Source of the DNA: Pelecanus crispus
Lineage: Eukaryota; Chordata; Aves; Pelecaniformes; Pelecanidae
Direction: 5' to 3'
NCBI RefSeq assembly: GCF_030463565.1
Contig: NC_134649.1
Location: 34,869,044 to 34,933,043, forward strand
DNA: 64,000 nucleotides
The notes beneath the pieces are model-generated. The model ran no database searches. It saw only the letters and a program-made list of their open reading frames with translations, and was not told where the DNA came from. Shown one piece after another: positions 1-12,900 of the stretch. The position numbers and the translations under genes are program-made. Numbering within the stretch: position 1 is the stretch's first letter; each line of letters starts with the position of its first letter.

Positions 1-967
1 GCTATTGAAGATTTTTCTCATTTGTTCTTAGAGGTTTTTTTTTTGGTGTGAAACATCTTAAAGAACTGAAAGCAGTCAAATTGTCTTGAGTTAAACTCTT
101 AGACTGAAAAACTGTGGTTAGTGGCAACTTTAAGCCTTTGAATTTTATCTAAGAATTTTGCATTGTACAGACCTAAGAGTTTTAAATTCCAGAAGTATCC
201 AACAAACCTGGGACTGCAACCTGGTAATTCTCTTCTTGTATTCCACACCGAGTTTTTTAAAACTATTTTAAATCATGTTTCTAAAACATCCCTACAAGTG
301 TGGTTCTCCTGTTGGAGCACTGTTTTCATTCTAAGATGTAAGCTTCATCAGTTTTTCAAGTTGCTTTATCTAAGGAAACATACTCAGAATATTTTTAAAA
401 TGAACCAGATGTGTTTTGTCAAGCCAGCCTTGCTGAGCTATTGAACATGCTTTTTTTCATCCTTGGAGAAAACCTCAGCTTAAGCCAGATGTGGATTGTG
501 ATCTGCCCAAATCTTTCAGGGATACCACTGTGAAAACAGCATGTGTATAACATGCAGCCCAGTCTGTGCTGATCCACTACAATTTGAAAGCAGTTAAATT
601 GGTAAATTCATGTGCCACAGAATTCCTGTGGCTGTCATATATCTTGCTCTACTGCTAAACAGGATAAAACTAGTTAACAGCAACATAGAGCAGCTGTAGG
701 TGAGAATTTCATGGTGTAACTCTTAAGAAATCCTCTTCTGCTTTCTGCATGCACGTGCGTGACAGTGAATAGCAAAGTGTGGCTGGTTCACTTTCTAAGT
801 ATAAAAAAAAAAAGGTTGAGCATGGTTAAATGCTTATAAATCTTTACAAATACATGAGTTTTTGATCTGTAATTTTAAGGTTATTCTGTGAGATTCTGTT
901 TTCTTTTCCTCAGCCTTTTCTTTCCTCATATGTCACAGTGATTTGTGCCGGGATTTGTGTTTTACAG
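1..967. other. FANCD2 intron, no feature
   Basis: AT-rich sequence ahead of the first recognised FANCD2 exon. I looked for the preceding family segment (LEDLPVIIKFILHSVT in human) and did not find it, so this is intron. A short poly-A run at about 804-814 is the only simple feature. Confidence 0.7.
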
Positions 968-3900
968 GTGATTTCTGATCTTCGTAAGAGCTTGGATCTG
1001 TCATCATGTGTTCTGCCCCTGCAGATCCTAGGTTCCCAGAAGAAGCTTAAAAGCCAAGTCCAGGCCAGGTACTTGAGGTGATTTACATGATTCTCCAAGG
1101 ATAAGACAGGACAAGAGAACTGTGGTTCTTCTTTATCTGTTCTCTCTGGCACACATGGTTACATACATGAACCTAATTTATCCCCAGTAAAGGTGCTGAC
1201 ATCTTTATTCCTCCCTGGTTGGTGCTGATATAACACATTTGTCAATCATTGTGGAGCCGGCTTCTCCTGCCATGCACATAGTTCCTTTTGAGCCATCTGC
1301 ATCCATGTCTGCATGGGGGTATGCAAGTCCATTTATAATAATGTTGCTGCTAGTTCATCTATTTTAAGTTCCCTCTAGTATGTCTTTGATTCTGCAACCT
1401 CTGCTTCCACCCTTTTCTGAAACTCCCTATCCTTGCCAGAGCATTCTCTCTAGGGAATGGCTGCTTTAAGTAACTGCTGTGACTGCTAGGCTGCCTTGTT
1501 CCTTTTACTTCAGTATTTACAATGACTAAGTCTCCTCCTTTTTGATCATTTACAGTTCTTCAATGAGCCAAGTAACCACCAGCCAAAATTGTGTGAAGCT
1601 ACTTTTTGATGTGATCAAGTTAGCTGTGAGATTTCAGAAAGATGTCTCTGAAGCTTGGATTAAGGTAAGATGCTTCAGTCCTTGTCTCCTTATTTAATTG
1701 GACTCCTAGGTTGAGCCTGAGCCTTTCTTGTAATCAAACGTGATATCAAAAGACAAATGCTAGCCCTTCATTTTGCTGATGCAGATTTCATTCTGTGTTC
1801 CAAAGTAGCAGTGCTCTTCCAGGAGTCTGCTTTCTTCCTCAGTTACCGACTTCACAGTGCTCGCAAGATGGCTGCTGGGCTCCATTGTACAGACCCCAAA
1901 TCTTGAAATGCAGGGTAAACCTGGTTCTGCATGTTTATGAGAGAATTTTGGAAAAAGTAATCTCAGTTTTTTTTCTGTTTGCAAGAGACCAAAAATGTAT
2001 ACCCGTATGTTGAGACTGAGCTGCATGAAGCCTTAAGATGCTTGAAAATGTCCAGCAAGAAATCAGTATTGGCTGTTATTGGGCTAAATTTTATTTTAAA
2101 TTGCATTTTGGTGTAAACCATGAGACTGTTTCTTGTTCTCAGCCTTTCATTGCTCAGTACCTTAGTTCATTTTTCAAGCCTGATGTTATTTGAGAACATC
2201 CTCGTTCAAGCTGAATTTTTGTGCTGGTTTTTGAGTGCCTTCTGGATTCTGTGCTGTTGGCAAGATCCAGTTTGCTGGCTTTGATAGCTGTCCTGTTGTA
2301 GGAGAGAAGTCTGTGAGAAATATTTCTTTCGGTGTCTGCCTTGTTTTGATTTGGTTTTGGAATATAGTATCGTACTCTAGCATAACAGCTTTCTTGCTTT
2401 TTTTGCTCCTAGGCTATTGAGAACAGCACATCTGTATCTGACCATAAGGTAATACTTCTGACTCTGCACTTGTCTCTAGGAATGTCCTCTTCTACTGGTG
2501 TTTTCAAGGGCTTTCTTCATGGCTGTAGACGAAGATATTTTTCTGGTTGGAGCAGAAACTGACAGTGATGTTGCATGGGTGGTTCTTTTGGTATTTGACT
2601 TGTTCCTAATATAACAGTTATCCATTTTCTTTGTAACTTAGTTCATCTCTTCTAAATGTCAAGGGACAGTGTTATTCTGCTTTAATTCTGTCCTGTTGGA
2701 CTGATGAGGTTTTTCTGCAGTTGTGGCTGTTGGGGCTTTTTGAGCTCTTGATTTTCTTCTCAGTTTTCATTTCAAAGTGTGTAGTTGTCTGGACTGTTTA
2801 ATATCTTTTCAGCATAATGATTGGTGGTTATTTTGTCAAAAAGGTTCTGGATCTGATAGTTTTGCTGCTAATCCATTCTACAAACACCAAGAACAGAAAG
2901 CAAACTGAGAAAGTATTGAGGAGCAAAATTCGACTGGGCTGCATGCCAGAACAGCTGATGCAGAATGCCTTCCAAAATCATTCAATGGTCAGTGCTGATT
3001 CTGCTTTGGGACTCCCTCTTCTCTTTTATCTCTCAAAGATCTTGCCAGATGATGATTTAACCCTGTGCTGCATTATTTATACTATTCCTGTTATGTGCAC
3101 TTCTGGTTTTTAGTTTTTGGTCCCAGATCAATCTTCTGAGGCACATGTCCTCTGCTGTAACTGTCAAGTGGTTTTTTTAGAGAGGAGCTTTCCTCAGAAT
3201 TGGGTGGGCTTTTTGTTTTGGTGCAAAACTTCTCAGCCTAAGAGATGCGATCTAGCCCAACATCTCTACTGTGTGTTCCAGACATGTTGTTGTCTCCCAC
3301 AGTATTTTTAGAAGTTCATATGTTTACATTCACCATTTTTCAAGTGTAATGGCTTCTAGATCTAAGTATGTGTATATATATAGGGCATATGTCTGTAATG
3401 TAATGTAAATTACCATTTACTATGAGAAAACTGAAAAGATCAATGAAAAATGACACAGTGCTGTTGGAGGTAGAGGGCAGATGAGAAACACAGAGTTATG
3501 AATTAAAAATTAATTAATTGAACTATAATAGTGCCTTAAGTAGGCACGTTTTATTCTGAATATAAGTGGGTTTAATTCATTTTTAGTTTAACTCCCTTCC
3601 AGAATAAGTTAAGATAAAGTAAATTAAGCCACTTTACATTTGAATAAGAGCTTGTTGTTCAAAGGAGCTCTGTGTGATTAAGCTAACTTTAAAAGTTAAC
3701 TTAGATTTTTCCAAGTATCTTGATGTAGTGGAGTCCTTCTGTTAAAGTAAGGCCAGGAGTGTGTCTGTCCTGGGGCTTTTATTTAGTGGTACATTGCTAT
3801 AATGTGACTTCCCTGGTGTCACCCATAAGGGATGTGCTGCTGTGAGCTCTGCAGCTTTGCAGGCTGGCTTCTTAACCAATCTGTAAATCCTTTGTGTGGA

Positions 3901-6900
3901 GAAGGTTGGAGAAACCCATTCTGGTGTGCCTTATCTACTCTTTTTGCCTGTGTATGTGAGAGAGGACAGTCAGAGAAGGCAGGAAAGCACCTATTAAACG
4001 AGGCAAAGCGTTCGGGATGAGCTGTAGCATGTCCTTTATTTAAGGAGCTAAGTGTGTTTAAGATGAGCAGCAATAATCTCCTCTTTCATGATGTCTGTAT
4101 TTCAGGTTATCAAAGACTTCTTCCCTTCAATCCTAGCACTTGCTCAGACGTTTCTGCACTCTGCACACCCAGCCATAGTCTCCTTTGGCAGCTGCATGTA
4201 CAAACAAGCTTTTGCAGCCTTTGACTCTTACTGCCAGCAGGTATAATGTGATGGATGGCATCTGTTTTAGTTGTGTTTGCACATTGTTCTAGAATGTATG
4301 TCATGCTCCTTTAGGGGGAGAGGATTTGAGGCAGTTTGAAGCCTTTGGAGGGAGGTCTATGAGGTAGAGTAGGTCAAGCAGAAGATGAGGAACAGTCACA
4401 GCAAGACTCTGGTAGCAAGTGACTCAAGCACAGAGACTTCTGGGAGGAGCAGGGAGCAAACAGGCAGGCCTCAGAAGTGACAGAATGAAAAATACTTCTG
4501 GAGCAGAGGGGACTATGCTGGGTTTGCTGCAATTCAGAAAGCAAACAAGTTGACAGATCTAGTCAGGAAGTCAGGACTGGCCCCCAGGGTCACAGAGAAG
4601 ATTAGTTCATAAACCCATGTTCCTGTTCTGTCTTACCTAGTCACTTTGAGCATCATCTATTTTAAAAAGCCATTGTTATAGTTTGTATTGAAACTTTTCC
4701 CTTTCCTTGGATAACTTACTGTGATGAAAAAGTTTACAGATTTCCCTCAGAGCTCTGACCAACTTGGGCTCCTTCTGCATACTCTGAAATAATCAGACTA
4801 GACTTTCAGCTCAGAGTATGAGTTCCTACAGACATGCTGACATCAGAAAATTTGGGGATTGAAGACAGCTCCACACAAGCTTTTGAATGTATTTGCACTT
4901 TTTGGGCACAGTATGTTTATTATTAAGACTGTTTCCAGCTTTGTATCTGTATTACTTGTTACAGCAAACTTAACAAGTAGACAAACAAAAAAGCAACTGG
5001 GAAAAACCTGAGATGTGAAGGCATACAGTGTCATCTGCAACAAGCTAATGAGTCTAGCAATATTTTGACATGTTAATAATTTCAAAAGAGGATGGCTGTA
5101 TTAGCAATTAGTGACGTAGAAAAGACCCAGAGCCACAGACAGTGGATGGGAGTGGAGAGAGATCCCTGTCCAGAAGTCAACTGAAGTAAGGCCATGAAAA
5201 GATTTTTGAAACAAAAATGTAAATTTTGAACTGCTGGTGATAAAGATTATTAAGACACTGGAACTGCTGAAGTTAGAGGCAATGTATTCCTGGGTATGAT
5301 GCAGGGTTCTGTGCGCCGAAGAAAATGGGGTAGATTTTTATCATCATATGTGACGGTAGCAAAGAGCAGAACCTGCAACAGTGTTAGCAAGCAGGCAGGA
5401 AAAGTTTGGTGAAGAGCTGTTTTATGGAAACTTGGGATCTTTTAGAACTGAATAAAATTCAGGCCCAAGGGGAAAGAATATCGTGGATATCAGGAATTAA
5501 GAGCAACTGAGAAGGGACATAGAATATGGTTGAGTTTCAGGATAATTGTACTTGTACTTGATCAATATATTCTACAGGAGCAGAACAGGGCAGACAATTT
5601 TCTGCTGACATTTCACTGTGGTTTCTCTGGGGGCTTTTTCCTTAGGAGGTTGTGACTGCTTTGGTGACTCACGTGTGCAGTGGAAATGAGACAGAACTGG
5701 ACATTTCTCTGGATGTACTCACTGATTTGGTGATGCTGCACACATCCCTTCTGATGCGCTATGCCACCTTTGTGAAGGTATGAATATTTCTGGGGGCATA
5801 CTACATTTCAGGACCCTTACAACACTTTGCCCCAGATCCAGAATAGGTCACTACTTTTCAGAAATAGAGATAATGGAACAACTCGTACCTGTAAAGATGT
5901 CTTGAGAAATGCAGTGGTCAGAAGTGAAAGGTATCTGCTATGAAGAAGTGAGCTGTAAGATGTGACTGTATGTTTTTTTGATAGGGGAAATTGAGATAGA
6001 CAAAGAAAAAAAGTTACCCTTCCCTGTAACTGGAGAATGTTTAAATTGCAGGTGTGGAATGACGCCTATGATGGAAGGAAAATGCTGTCTTTATTAACGT
6101 CAGTTATTTCAAATACTTCACAAAAAACCTGCCCCCTGTGTGGACTGCCTGTTCTACCACATTGAAAGACTGATAGTACTTTAGCCAGTATTTGAATCCT
6201 AAAACAAAACTCCTGGCAGGGATGGGAAAAGACTTATGTCCTAAAATTTAAAAGAAGAAAGCACTCAATGGGGAGAAAAAAAATGGTTTCTTAACTCCTA
6301 AGAGTGACAAGTAGGGTCAGGCCTGCCCAGTTGCCTGTTTCCAAAAGTAGTAAAAGTGGAGACTGAGGAAAGAGCAAACCAGCAAGGCAAGCATATAGCA
6401 ATGCTTTTCTTGAACACTCCCCCATCTGTGGTGATTTGTAGCTAAAGGACATCCTGTATTTAAGAGCCTTCGAAGAGTATGGGTATGTGTATTCCTCCCA
6501 CCCCTCTGACTTTTTCGATGCCCACTTGGTGTCAGTGGATTCTGTCGTTTAAGTACATACTGTGGGAAAGCTATATACTTTTTGCTGTTTAGCTGGTTGA
6601 TTCTTAAAATTGAATTACTTCTTTAAAATATGCTAAAAAGGCATTAAGGTCTGCCGTAAGAATTTGCAATCTGTCACACATTTGATGGTTTTAACAGGCA
6701 GAAATGGGACTCGCTTCCCTCCTGGCAGACAAAGGATGTGATAAGGACTCAGGGTTGAAAGTAGCTCTTGAAAGAGACAACCTAAAACTCCTGCTCATAA
6801 TTGAATGTGTTTTCAGGAGTGTGATGGGGAGTACTTGCCCACAGCAGTCTGCTGAGACCTGTTGACCTTCCTCCTGACATTGTTTGCATGTTCTTGTGCT

Positions 6901-9900
6901 GGCAGATCATTTACAGATCATGGTTTCTATGGGACGACCTTTCATACATTACCAAGGCTTGTATGTGAAACACATTAATTGATGCTCTGTCCAGACCTCA
7001 AGGTCTGGCAGTGTACCATGTTTGGCATACATCTCAGAGGTGGTTGAGACACTAGCCAGTTACCTGTAAAAAGATCTGTAGAGCTGCAGATGCCTGGCAT
7101 ATTTGACACTGAGCTGGAGCCTCTCCAGCACAGACAGAACATGCAGATCTTAGCACAGATCATCTTCCCAAACAGTTATGTTTTAATCTTAAACCTGAGT
7201 GAATTTTCTTGATGCAAAAGTGCTTATCTAATCCTGTCAAACTCGACACCTTGTTTCAAATCCTGCTTGAGGTTGGCCAGTAGTAGGAGAAAAATAATGG
7301 GAGCAAAATGCCATGTCAGTGGTAGGAAAGCTAGAGTGGCTCTGGGAAACAGCTAGACTGTTTTTCACTGAAGCACAGGAACAAGAAATATCCTGAGAAT
7401 ATGAGCCAGCAAAGACAATTCCACCCCTAAATTGTTAACAACTTGACTGTTACAGGGCTCGTAATGGAAATATTAGCAAAAAAACCATAATGTTCATTTT
7501 GTCAAATACTTTGAAAGCTGTGACCAAACTTGTGATAGAAGATAAATAGCTGTCACTAATGGGATTGGAGCACTCCCAAAATGCTTATGGCAGACAGATT
7601 GTTCTTCCCATTCACCCTCTGATAAAATGAACTGCAATAATTGAGGCCAGAGCAATAGTTCTGGTTTTATGTTTGTTTAATATGATGTAGCTTTTTCCTG
7701 CCTGTACAAAAAATATAAAGTTAACTGGCTTCCCTGTGGTTGACAATCAGCGTATTATTTGGAATATGAAAGGGATTCTTGATATATCTGAGTTAGTTTG
7801 TGGCTTCTCCCTTACAGACCATTTTAGACTCTACACAGAAACTGAATCCATGCCAGATCCGGAAGCTTTTCTACATTCTCAGCACACTAGCATTCAGCCA
7901 GAGGCAAGAAGGAAGCTATATTCAGGTAAGCAGAGACACAACAGAAAGGAGTTCAGGCTGTACCTTGGTCCTTTTTGCTAGGTTAACTTCCAGAGGTTTT
8001 GTTGTGCAAATAGTGGCCTCATCTATGAACAGTGATTGATGTCAGGATGTCCTTCAGCTTAAAATTCTCTCTTCCCCAACTGACTGCAAGCCAGCTTGTG
8101 GCTCCAGACTTTCCTACCCTGTAGAGCAAGGACTAATCACAGTGACTGCATACCTCACATCTTTCCTGGAAAAGTCCTCTTCTCTTGTACATCTAAGAAA
8201 GGTAGAGTTGATAGAAATGTTGGTGGAAGGGGACTGATGGCAGTCTCTAATCTAACCTCCTAATCAAAGCAGGGCTGTCACCAACATGATATCAGGTTGG
8301 CTGTGGCTTTGTCTAGCTAAGCCTTGAAGACTTGCAGAAGTGTAAATTCAGCAGCCTCTTAATCAAGCTTCACTTCTCCATTATTTGGAAGCATTCAGAA
8401 AGCGTAGTTCAGCTTCTTCCACGAGATGTTCATCTCGATTCAGCTGCTTAATGTTTGTACAACAGAGACAACAAAGACACTCATGTTAGAACTCAGCTAC
8501 ACAGCACAGAGGACTCTGCTGTGAAGTGGTAGACTTCACATCTTTTGTGCCTCTAGTTTAAACATGAGAAGCTATCAAGCCTGGTCTGTCTAAATTCATA
8601 TTCATTTTACACAGGATACCTTGTATGACTCGGATGCAGCATAATAGTGGTGGTATCAGATACCTTTGTCTGCATTTCTGGCTGCTTAAGAATGGCAGTG
8701 ATCAGATAAAGAAATACCTCAAAGACATTTATTCCACAATGGAGATGTCTTGGTTTAAAATCTTCCCATTTGTAAAGCTCAGCTCCTAGAAATTAGGACT
8801 ATCTGTCTTTCTTTGAGTCCCTGCATAGTTTCTAGTTGTGGGTATGTTTGCACATGCTAGCTTGAGACTATGAAGGAAAACTGCTCTTCCTCTCTTCCTG
8901 ATTGGTCTGTGGCATGTAAAACAGCATGACTGTAGCCATTTCTTCCCACTCACCCTGTTAAGATGGAGCTCTTCACTGCCAAAATTTCCAGTCGTATGGT
9001 AGGTTTAGATCCTTTCTGAACTACTTTCCTCAGGAATTTCCAACCCCCACCTCCAAGTCTTTCTTTCTTGTGAAAATTGCCTTGGCAACACACAAGGTGA
9101 CTTTGCAGCCCAGAAGGACTAGCTGTCAGGACTATGTTCTGCCTGTCACCCTCATAAATTGCAAAAAGAAAGGGAGGAGTGTAAGCTCTAGAATTTATTC
9201 TGAGCTGAGAGTTTGCGACTGTGGGGGTCCAAGATTGGCAGTTGACTCTGTCCTCAGTGATACCAAAGACTCCAGGGGTAGATCACCAAAGCAATCAGTA
9301 TCCTGGGAAACAAATTCCTCTCTGCCTTCTCTTAACTGTACTTCTAAAACTGATGCCTCTTGGACACGAGAACCTCTGCAGGTAGATTAGGTGTTTGTCC
9401 TTGCACTGCACAGGTCATTCCAGAGGCATCTTGCCTAGTGAAGGTCAAGAAAAGATGGCATAACCATTACTGTCCTTTTCTCTGCTACCAGTTTGATCTT
9501 GTTGGCACTGGTAGTTTGCATAGCATAACTCAAGTCTTCGTCTCCTCTGTCTGAAAACCCCCTCTCTGGTCAGAGCTTGTGCTTTCACGCAGCTCTCAAT
9601 CTCTGAGGATCCCTGTATGGGCCAACCTCCTCCTTCTCCTCCTTTGCAGGACCAGTAAGGAGAGTTAATAAGAATCGATGCAGCCAGGGCTGTTTTGATT
9701 CTCTGTTTTTCAGTGGCCTACGAGATCTTTGCTGTTTTTATGAAGCTGCTTCTGAGTTCTTACACATGCTCTGTTGCAGTCTGAGAATGCGAATAACAAG
9801 GATGCTGCTCTTCTGCAGTGATCACCACTTAAATTCAAAGCAAGTCACTTTTAATGCTGTTTGTGGCCTTACCTAGAGTTGTGACCAGTATTTTCATAAT

Positions 9901-12900
9901 AAAGGAAATCGCAGAATGTGCATTCCTTTTGCAAAGCTGTAATCCCAATAAACCATCCCCCTGCAGCCTTTGGAGATGACAAGTGAAGATGCCAATAGAA
10001 CTGTGAGTGATGCACACAAGTACCTCTTTGGTGACACAGTCTGTGTCTTTCTTTTTAGGATGATATGCACATGGTGATCAGGAAATGGCTCTCCAGCACA
10101 GTTCCCAACCACAAACAAATGGGGATTATTGGCGCTGTTACCATGATAGGCAGCGTGGCATTAAAAAGGTGAGAGAGAACGTAGCAAAAACGAATTTAAC
10201 ATGCTTTCAGTTCAGACCAAACTGGGAGTGGGACAAAGAAAGGGGGGCATTGCCTTCTTGCTCATGCACATCTTGGTCAAATCCAGGAACTTAAAACTCT
10301 TTTCTGCAGACTGTGCAGAAAAAAATTGCTTGGAAAAAACTTTGAACACTGTGGTAGACTGACTGCAGAGCAGCTTCTGACACTAAGGATGAATAACCTA
10401 GTGTGCTCCATATTTGAATACAGGGAAATCTAAAAGAGAAGCAAGAAGAAAGATTGTTACTGCTGTGCTGGGCATTGGCATGACAATTTCCAATGTCCTG
10501 TATAACCAATTTATGAACAGCATTCATAAACCAGGCAAACTCCTGATAAGAGCTGCAACAAAGATGAAAGCACCTGGAAAATAAGAAGTTGACCGGTGTT
10601 GCGAGGCATTATGTAGCTCACTGATTTTGCACTTCTTAATAAAATGCTTTTGCTGTTTATTACGTGAAGAGAAAAGCCAATCTTAGTTCCAGGCCCTGAG
10701 TCAGTGGACTTCATTACGGGGATGACTAAAGGGCTTTAGTTTTCAACAGGTTAAAAAAAGCATATCTTTGAAGAATACATTGAGTCTTGTCCTGAAGCAA
10801 ACAGCAGCAGATCTTTTCCTAATAATGTTCCAAAGAACATCTTTCTCGTGCATCATTCTCCAATTTGGGGAGAGAGAACCTTGTGTGTGTGGTGGGTTTT
10901 GCCATCTCTTAAGTGTTGTGCAACAAAAGTGAGGTTATCAATTGCTTTCAGAAATGAAGGAGATGGTGGTTCATTGGAGAGACCAGAGCTGAACAGCGAG
11001 CGTGATGGGCAGGTGAGTACCAAGAATGAGGCAGTGTGGGAGAGAGGGAGGATATGGTCAGCAAGGAGATGTGACTGGAAACACAGTCCTAGGTGAAGTA
11101 GTATGCGTGTAGCTTTACTGGGTCTGGGATTCTTGTACATTGACTGAAGAGCAGAGAATCTATTAAAAATTGTTTTGGAGAAACAAAGATCTGTATTACG
11201 ATAGCACCTGCTGGTCTTGCCTGTGGCTAGTCCAGGACAAGCAGTACCACAGCCATCTAGTGAAAGTCTTCTATCCAGACGTTATTTCAAACACAAAAGA
11301 AAGAAAGAGGACGGTCTACTTCAGTGAGCCAAAGGCAATCTTCACCTTCCTCTCAGCTGGGCAGCGGTGCCTTTCAGGGCATCTAGAGAAGGTACTTCTG
11401 CTGTACAGGGTTGGCCTAGCCTTGGCCTTTTCCCTTAATTCCTGTTGAAGAACCTTCTTCTAGGCTGGCACTCCATTTAAGGGTGGTCCTGGGCAGACTC
11501 TTTTGTGTTATTTCATGGTGGAGTGGGGCCAGAACTTTAAAAGACCCATGTTCCTTCTTAAAACTGGGTCTCTGCAAGACTAGTCACCATGGGCTGTTAC
11601 CCTAGAGATGAAGCTTTGGGTATGCCTCCAAGTAAATTAGTGTAAAAGGGGGAGAGACTCAAGGTAAAAGCTTGAGTTGGATCCATTTACCTTACCCATT
11701 TGTGCAGACTGCTCTCTCTCCTTTCAGCTTTCTACCTTGCTGGACCTTGTAGGCTTCTGCTGTGAGCAAACACCAGAGGTCTTGGCTCTGTACTATGATG
11801 AACTCGCCAGTTTGATTGAGAAGCAGAAGGGGAATTTGGACCTGCAGCTCCTGGTAGGTTGCAGAGTAGTTTGAACTTAATCAGTTATGAATTCTTCAGA
11901 AACATGATCTTTTTCAGGCATTGGCAGGACAAAGTCAAACTGAGGATTTTACTCCGGTCTGAGAACTCTTTTCCCTAGGCATGCTTAAGGTTCCTGTAAG
12001 AGATTGATCAGATACAAAATCCTCTTTCAGCTCTCAGCTTTTTGTGATTATGGCAGGTTCCTCACTGTGCTTTAACAGCTTCCTTTATGTGAACTTTTAC
12101 ATGACAACAGGGAAGCCTTTTAATGGAAATGAAATGACATTTCAGAGCCTGCTTTTAAGATTCATAGATAAAAGTAGAATCTGAAAGAACTTTAAACGTA
12201 GTATTGAAATTGGGTTCTGGTCAGACTACTAAGGCTATCTGGTGCCTAAGGACTTGGAAGAGCCACAGTCATTTGTGGTAATAAGTAAATAAATGGTATT
12301 TATGGTAATAGGAAGAAGTTTGTGAAGGCCACCGGACAGCTCTTTCTTCTTGCTGGGGACTCTTTTTGCATGTGCGCTGTGCCTGCCGGGAGGGTAGCAA
12401 GCCATCTTGGGGCCCAGGAGAGCACTGAGGGCTGCTGTGGAATTGATCACTGTGGCACAAACGCTCTTTGCACCTGCTGGTTACAGAGGGGAGGAACTGT
12501 GTGTTAGAACGAGGGAAGGTGACCAGGGAGCTGTGAAATGCTGGCAGTCACTCTAAACGCTCTGTGCGTAGGGCTAAAAATGCCAGTCTCCTGAGGTCCA
12601 GCTGAGTGCTCCAATGAGGAAAAGCAAAGGAAGGAGGGTTTCTCCTTTTTCCTTGCAAGACTGAAATGTAAAAGCAAATTAAGGTTCTTCTCACAACTTT
12701 TGTGCAGACTTTTTTGGGTCTTTTCATGGTCTATTTGTCCAGCCTCTGTCACATCTATTCCTTCACTTCTCCCTAAATTGTTTCTAACAGTGTAAGCATG
12801 TGAAGTGTGTGGGACACATTGTGTGAAAAAACTTTGCCAGCACTTTATAGCCATTTCATTCTGACATTCGGCTCTTAGGGTAGAGAACTTCCCATGGCTG

